DNA of 64,000 bases from Plasmopara viticola (taxonomy: Eukaryota > Oomycota > Peronosporomycetes > Peronosporales > Peronosporaceae), in contig MBPM02000013.1 of NCBI GenBank assembly GCA_001695595.3, positions 372,001 to 436,000 on the forward strand, given 5' to 3'. The stretch's first letter is position 1. Each line of letters opens with the position of its first letter. Position numbers and translations under genes: made by a program. Shown one piece after another: positions 61,068-64,000 of the stretch. Below the pieces are notes generated by a model that saw nothing but the letters and a program-made list of their open reading frames with translations, did no database searches and was not told where the DNA came from.

Positions 61068-64000
61068 TCACTCTTCGTTTAAAAGGTCTCTCAAGAAAAA
61101 GCAGAGTTCGTTGTCAACAAAATGTGCTCCTTGTTTGATGGAGAACAAGTTTTCCAGGCGTCGGATTGTCTCCAACGTACACTCGATGGAGATTGTGTTC
61201 CCAAATACATCGCACAAATCACCTGCTGATTCAGTCGTATTTGGATCGGCTTGACTTTGTCGTGAATGATCCTTGTATCGTTTGGTTCCGCAGAACAGCT
61301 GCTGTATCTCGCACAACGTCAAGTGGAACATGTGTGGAAAAGTAGTGCGATCAATCAGCAATGAGTTATTGTCTTCCACCTGAAGTCGCAATTTGCTCAA
61401 CGCTGCCTTCAAAGATTGTACAGATTGACGGTTCAGCTTACTACGCTTACTTAGGAGCGGGACAGAAGAGAACTTCTTCATCCGGTCGATAGCAGCATTG
61501 CTACCCGTAGCAGTGGAATCTTCATAAATGGACATGTTACTTGTTCCAAGCGTGAAATAGAACGTAAGCTCAGTATTGTGTGACGAAGTGAGAGCTGGAG
61601 CGAGATCTTGGCCCCAAATACCACACACTAGGCCCGCGCAAGTCTCTGGATCGGTTGAAGGAACAGGTGGCAAATTTGTCAAGCAAGCCACGCGAGTGTA
61701 TGCCGAATGGTGCTCCATCAAGAAGCAATGGAGAAAAGCAGACGTGTCTTGAAGTTCTTGTGTTGCAACTGGGAGAATGTGCTGCATTCGAAGCAAGCGC
61801 ACGAAAAAGTTGACAATGGTGTCTGCATCGGGAGCTTTCTCGGTTAATGGTGGCGAGCACTCATTCTCTGGTGCATCCAATTGTGCGTTGATGGCAGTAC
61901 GGATCGAAGCCGGTAGTTGGTTAATGGAAGTGATTGTACCATTTTGCAGCTCAAGTGTATCGAACAGAACAAACTCGTGCTTTTGCACTGCTAATGCTAG
62001 CTGTAGATAGTGAAATGCCGCTTGAAGATGAGCATCCTCGTCGCTCGGAACCACTTTTTGATCAAATAGATCGACCAGCTGTACCAACGCTATGCGAACC
62101 AAATGACGATCGTATCCACCTTCGATTGAAGACACAATGCAGCTGACGAAAGCGCTAACACACTCTTTGAATCGCTGTTCGACATTATCATTGCTGCCTC
62201 GTAATGCTGTAGAGGAGTACAAGGTTTTTGAAAGCAAGATGCCTTTGAAAAGTAGAAGTCGGGCTTTGGTCGCGAACATACGTCGCGTCGTGTGTACAAG
62301 AGAACAGATCCCAATTTCAACGGACTGCAGTGCTCTCGCGTGACGTGTTTGCACGCTCTCGCACTCAAGATTAAGAGGACATTCGAGCAGCACTTGCACC
62401 AAATCAGCGTGAACCTGCACGAAGTCGGGTATGGCAGGCCGATACAAATTGAGTCTTCTATCATTCTTCTGCAACTGTACGCCTGTCCAACCATCCTGTG
62501 CCAACACAATACCTAACACTTTTGCTGCTTCACTTAAGCATTCTTCAACTGCCTTTAAAGCGGATGCACGATTAGAAAAAAACGCTTTTGAACGAAGCAG
62601 CGAACTTAACGCTTGCAACGTGCGAGTGTACGTAAGCGAATGTGATGTGTGTGCTGCGAGCGCTTCTTGTTTTAGGGCAAAAAGTTTCTGTTCAGTCTTC
62701 TCGCGGTCGCCAAGAAACACCGCTGCCTGCAATCTTTGCAATTCTAACTGCTGTCGGATGTGCTCTTCACCGTTCACACTCGTCTTGTATATTGCACTTC
62801 GAGCAATCTCACGATGATGGGCTTGGGCAAGACAGCATGCAGCAGCTTGTGACTGGCATTTGGCGACAAATGTACTGCGAGAAGTTAGCAGCGAGAATGC
62901 TAGCTTTTGATCGAGGTCTAACCGCAGTGGTCGAACGGGTTCCCGACAAATTGCATCATATTCTTCAATCGCGTCCGTGCTGCTAGTCTTCGATGCGTTC
63001 CAGTCGCCTTCGTAGAATGCAAGACGACTCAGGTGCAGGTGGATATTGGCTCGGATGCGGTGAAGTTGAAGATCTTCCCACAAGAGTGACTGCAGCATTT
63101 GAAAGGATGAGGCGTTCTCGCTACGTTTGCCATCTATTGCATCTTTGGTGGTTTGCATGGGTGTTGCATCGCTTGGGTTTAACAACGACAGCAGCGTGTA
63201 TGCCATATTTTTGGCTGCAGAGCGAACAATTGCCGCGTTGTGATCGTATCTGTCCTCATGCCGTGCCATAGCAGTAGCAAATTGCAAAATCAAGGCTAAA
63301 ATTTGCACCACAAGCGCCATGGGGTAGTGCTTTCGAAGCTCGGTTTCGGTCTCTTTGACTTTCAACGATTTAAACCAGTTCAATACAGCCTGATTGCTAA
63401 CGTCGCCCAACGGTTTTCCGTCGTGAAACGTGATAATCTCCTGCTCCAAAGCTCCAGTGCTATCACAAGGTGTTGTGCCACCTCGTAGGAGCTCCATCAG
63501 CACTTGCCAGGCTTCTTGGAAGCGCCCACAATGAACAAGCGCCTCGACTCGAAATCTTCGTGCATTTGCAAGGTGGTTGGCGTCGCAAAGACAAGTTTCG
63601 GCGACGTACTCGTAGCCAGTAATGACTGGCATCGCAGTAAAAGCGTATTGGTGCTCGTACTGCAATAAAGTTTCGGGAACTAAGATAAGCATGATCGTCA
63701 GCGAGAACGGATTCACTCGATTCGGGTCTGAAAAGATCTCGCGTCCTGGCCACAGCTGTCCACGCATTCGGTACGATCCAAACAAAAAGTGTTTTGCTGG
63801 GTGTGGTATCGAACACCCATAAAAACGAGTAAAAGTCGCTGCTGCCATTAATGCGTAGTTGACTGTTTCTTGCATCTCAACGCCGGACGAGTGCATCATG
63901 AGCTTCGATAACACGCTGCAGCTTCGCAGACCCACCCACAGCTCGTCCCCAGCAATTAGATCCTTGCTGGTGACGCTGTGAGGAGCAGCTGGATCGAGAA
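61068..64000 (-). CDS. CFAP54: CFAP54-like axonemal protein, C-terminal 976 residues (5' end beyond window)
   Basis: The frame is open from the right edge to the TGA at 61068-61070. The codon at 63935 that could be read as a start is an internal GTG: the frame continues upstream through DLIAGDELWVGLRSCSVLSK to the window end, so the gene is partial. It has no WD40 or catalytic motifs. It is rich in helices and TPR-like pairs such as ARRFRVEALVHCGRFQEAWQ. The block FTRFYGCSIPHPAKHFLF followed by QLWPGREIFSDPNRVNPFSL resembles the C-terminal half of CFAP54, a very large central-apparatus protein of motile cilia. The assignment rests on remembered pattern and layout, so another large TPR-type ciliary protein such as CFAP46 is possible. 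No intron is needed in this ~2.9-kb stretch. Confidence 0.6.
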   Translation of the reverse strand, partial: LDPAAPHSVTSKDLIAGDELWVGLRSCSVLSKLMMHSSGVEMQETVNYALMAAATFTRFYGCSIPHPAKHFLFGSYRMRGQLWPGREIFSDPNRVNPFSLTIMLILVPETLLQYEHQYAFTAMPVITGYEYVAETCLCDANHLANARRFRVEALVHCGRFQEAWQVLMELLRGGTTPCDSTGALEQEIITFHDGKPLGDVSNQAVLNWFKSLKVKETETELRKHYPMALVVQILALILQFATAMARHEDRYDHNAAIVRSAAKNMAYTLLSLLNPSDATPMQTTKDAIDGKRSENASSFQMLQSLLWEDLQLHRIRANIHLHLSRLAFYEGDWNASKTSSTDAIEEYDAICREPVRPLRLDLDQKLAFSLLTSRSTFVAKCQSQAAACCLAQAHHREIARSAIYKTSVNGEEHIRQQLELQRLQAAVFLGDREKTEQKLFALKQEALAAHTSHSLTYTRTLQALSSLLRSKAFFSNRASALKAVEECLSEAAKVLGIVLAQDGWTGVQLQKNDRRLNLYRPAIPDFVQVHADLVQVLLECPLNLECESVQTRHARALQSVEIGICSLVHTTRRMFATKARLLLFKGILLSKTLYSSTALRGSNDNVEQRFKECVSAFVSCIVSSIEGGYDRHLVRIALVQLVDLFDQKVVPSDEDAHLQAAFHYLQLALAVQKHEFVLFDTLELQNGTITSINQLPASIRTAINAQLDAPENECSPPLTEKAPDADTIVNFFVRLLRMQHILPVATQELQDTSAFLHCFLMEHHSAYTRVACLTNLPPVPSTDPETCAGLVCGIWGQDLAPALTSSHNTELTFYFTLGTSNMSIYEDSTATGSNAAIDRMKKFSSVPLLSKRSKLNRQSVQSLKAALSKLRLQVEDNNSLLIDRTTFPHMFHLTLCEIQQLFCGTKRYKDHSRQSQADPNTTESAGDLCDVFGNTISIECTLETIRRLENLFSIKQGAHFVDNELCFFLRDLLNEE

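Noticed and set aside
63933..63935. GTG at 63935 as the start of the right-edge minus-strand gene
   Set aside because: The frame continues upstream without a stop to the window edge with equally protein-like sequence, so this codon is internal.

Overview
The window looks like nuclear DNA of a flagellated eukaryote, most probably an oomycete (Phytophthora/Plasmopara-like). The support is: compact protein genes with very short GT-AG introns (51-91 nt); two axonemal genes (CFAP57 and a CFAP54-like gene); an oomycete-like Inr motif just upstream of the eIF2-gamma start; and decayed MULE, SINE-like and solo-LTR insertions. The organism call is an inference.

Layout. (1) 1-10.7 kb is a dense gene block: an edge-truncated CENP-B/psq-type helix-turn-helix protein (-), an LSm10-like Sm protein with one intron (+), CFAP57 (-; its first 50-nt exon was found by splicing), eIF2-gamma (+; two exons) and cytosolic leucyl-tRNA synthetase (-; one exon). 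Neighbours are divergent with 130-180 bp between starts, or convergent, with the closest stops 29 bp apart. (2) 10.7-13.1 kb is a gene-poor stretch holding a decayed MULE transposase flanked by a 19-bp perfect inverted repeat. (3) 13.2-56.2 kb is the dominant feature: a direct tandem array of about 26 units of roughly 1,596 bp. The central units are almost identical, the outermost ones diverged, and no unit has an intact long reading frame. One unit (17) carries a 326-bp SINE-like insertion with a 13-bp target-site duplication. The right-hand terminal unit carries a 468-bp solo LTR. (4) 56.6-64 kb is a second gene block: gamma-tubulin complex component 3 (GCP3/Spc98), resolved into 16 exons and 988 codons, then the C-terminal part of a CFAP54-like axonemal protein (-) running off the right edge.

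The conserved genes serve translation (eIF2-gamma, LeuRS), histone pre-mRNA processing or splicing (LSm10-like), microtubule nucleation (GCP3) and the flagellar axoneme (CFAP57, CFAP54-like). They do not form an operon. The undescribed object here is the 43-kb macrosatellite-like array. It appears to have been amplified from a decayed protein-coding sequence and shows a layered history: homogenised blocks, variants shared between distant units, and late single-unit insertions.
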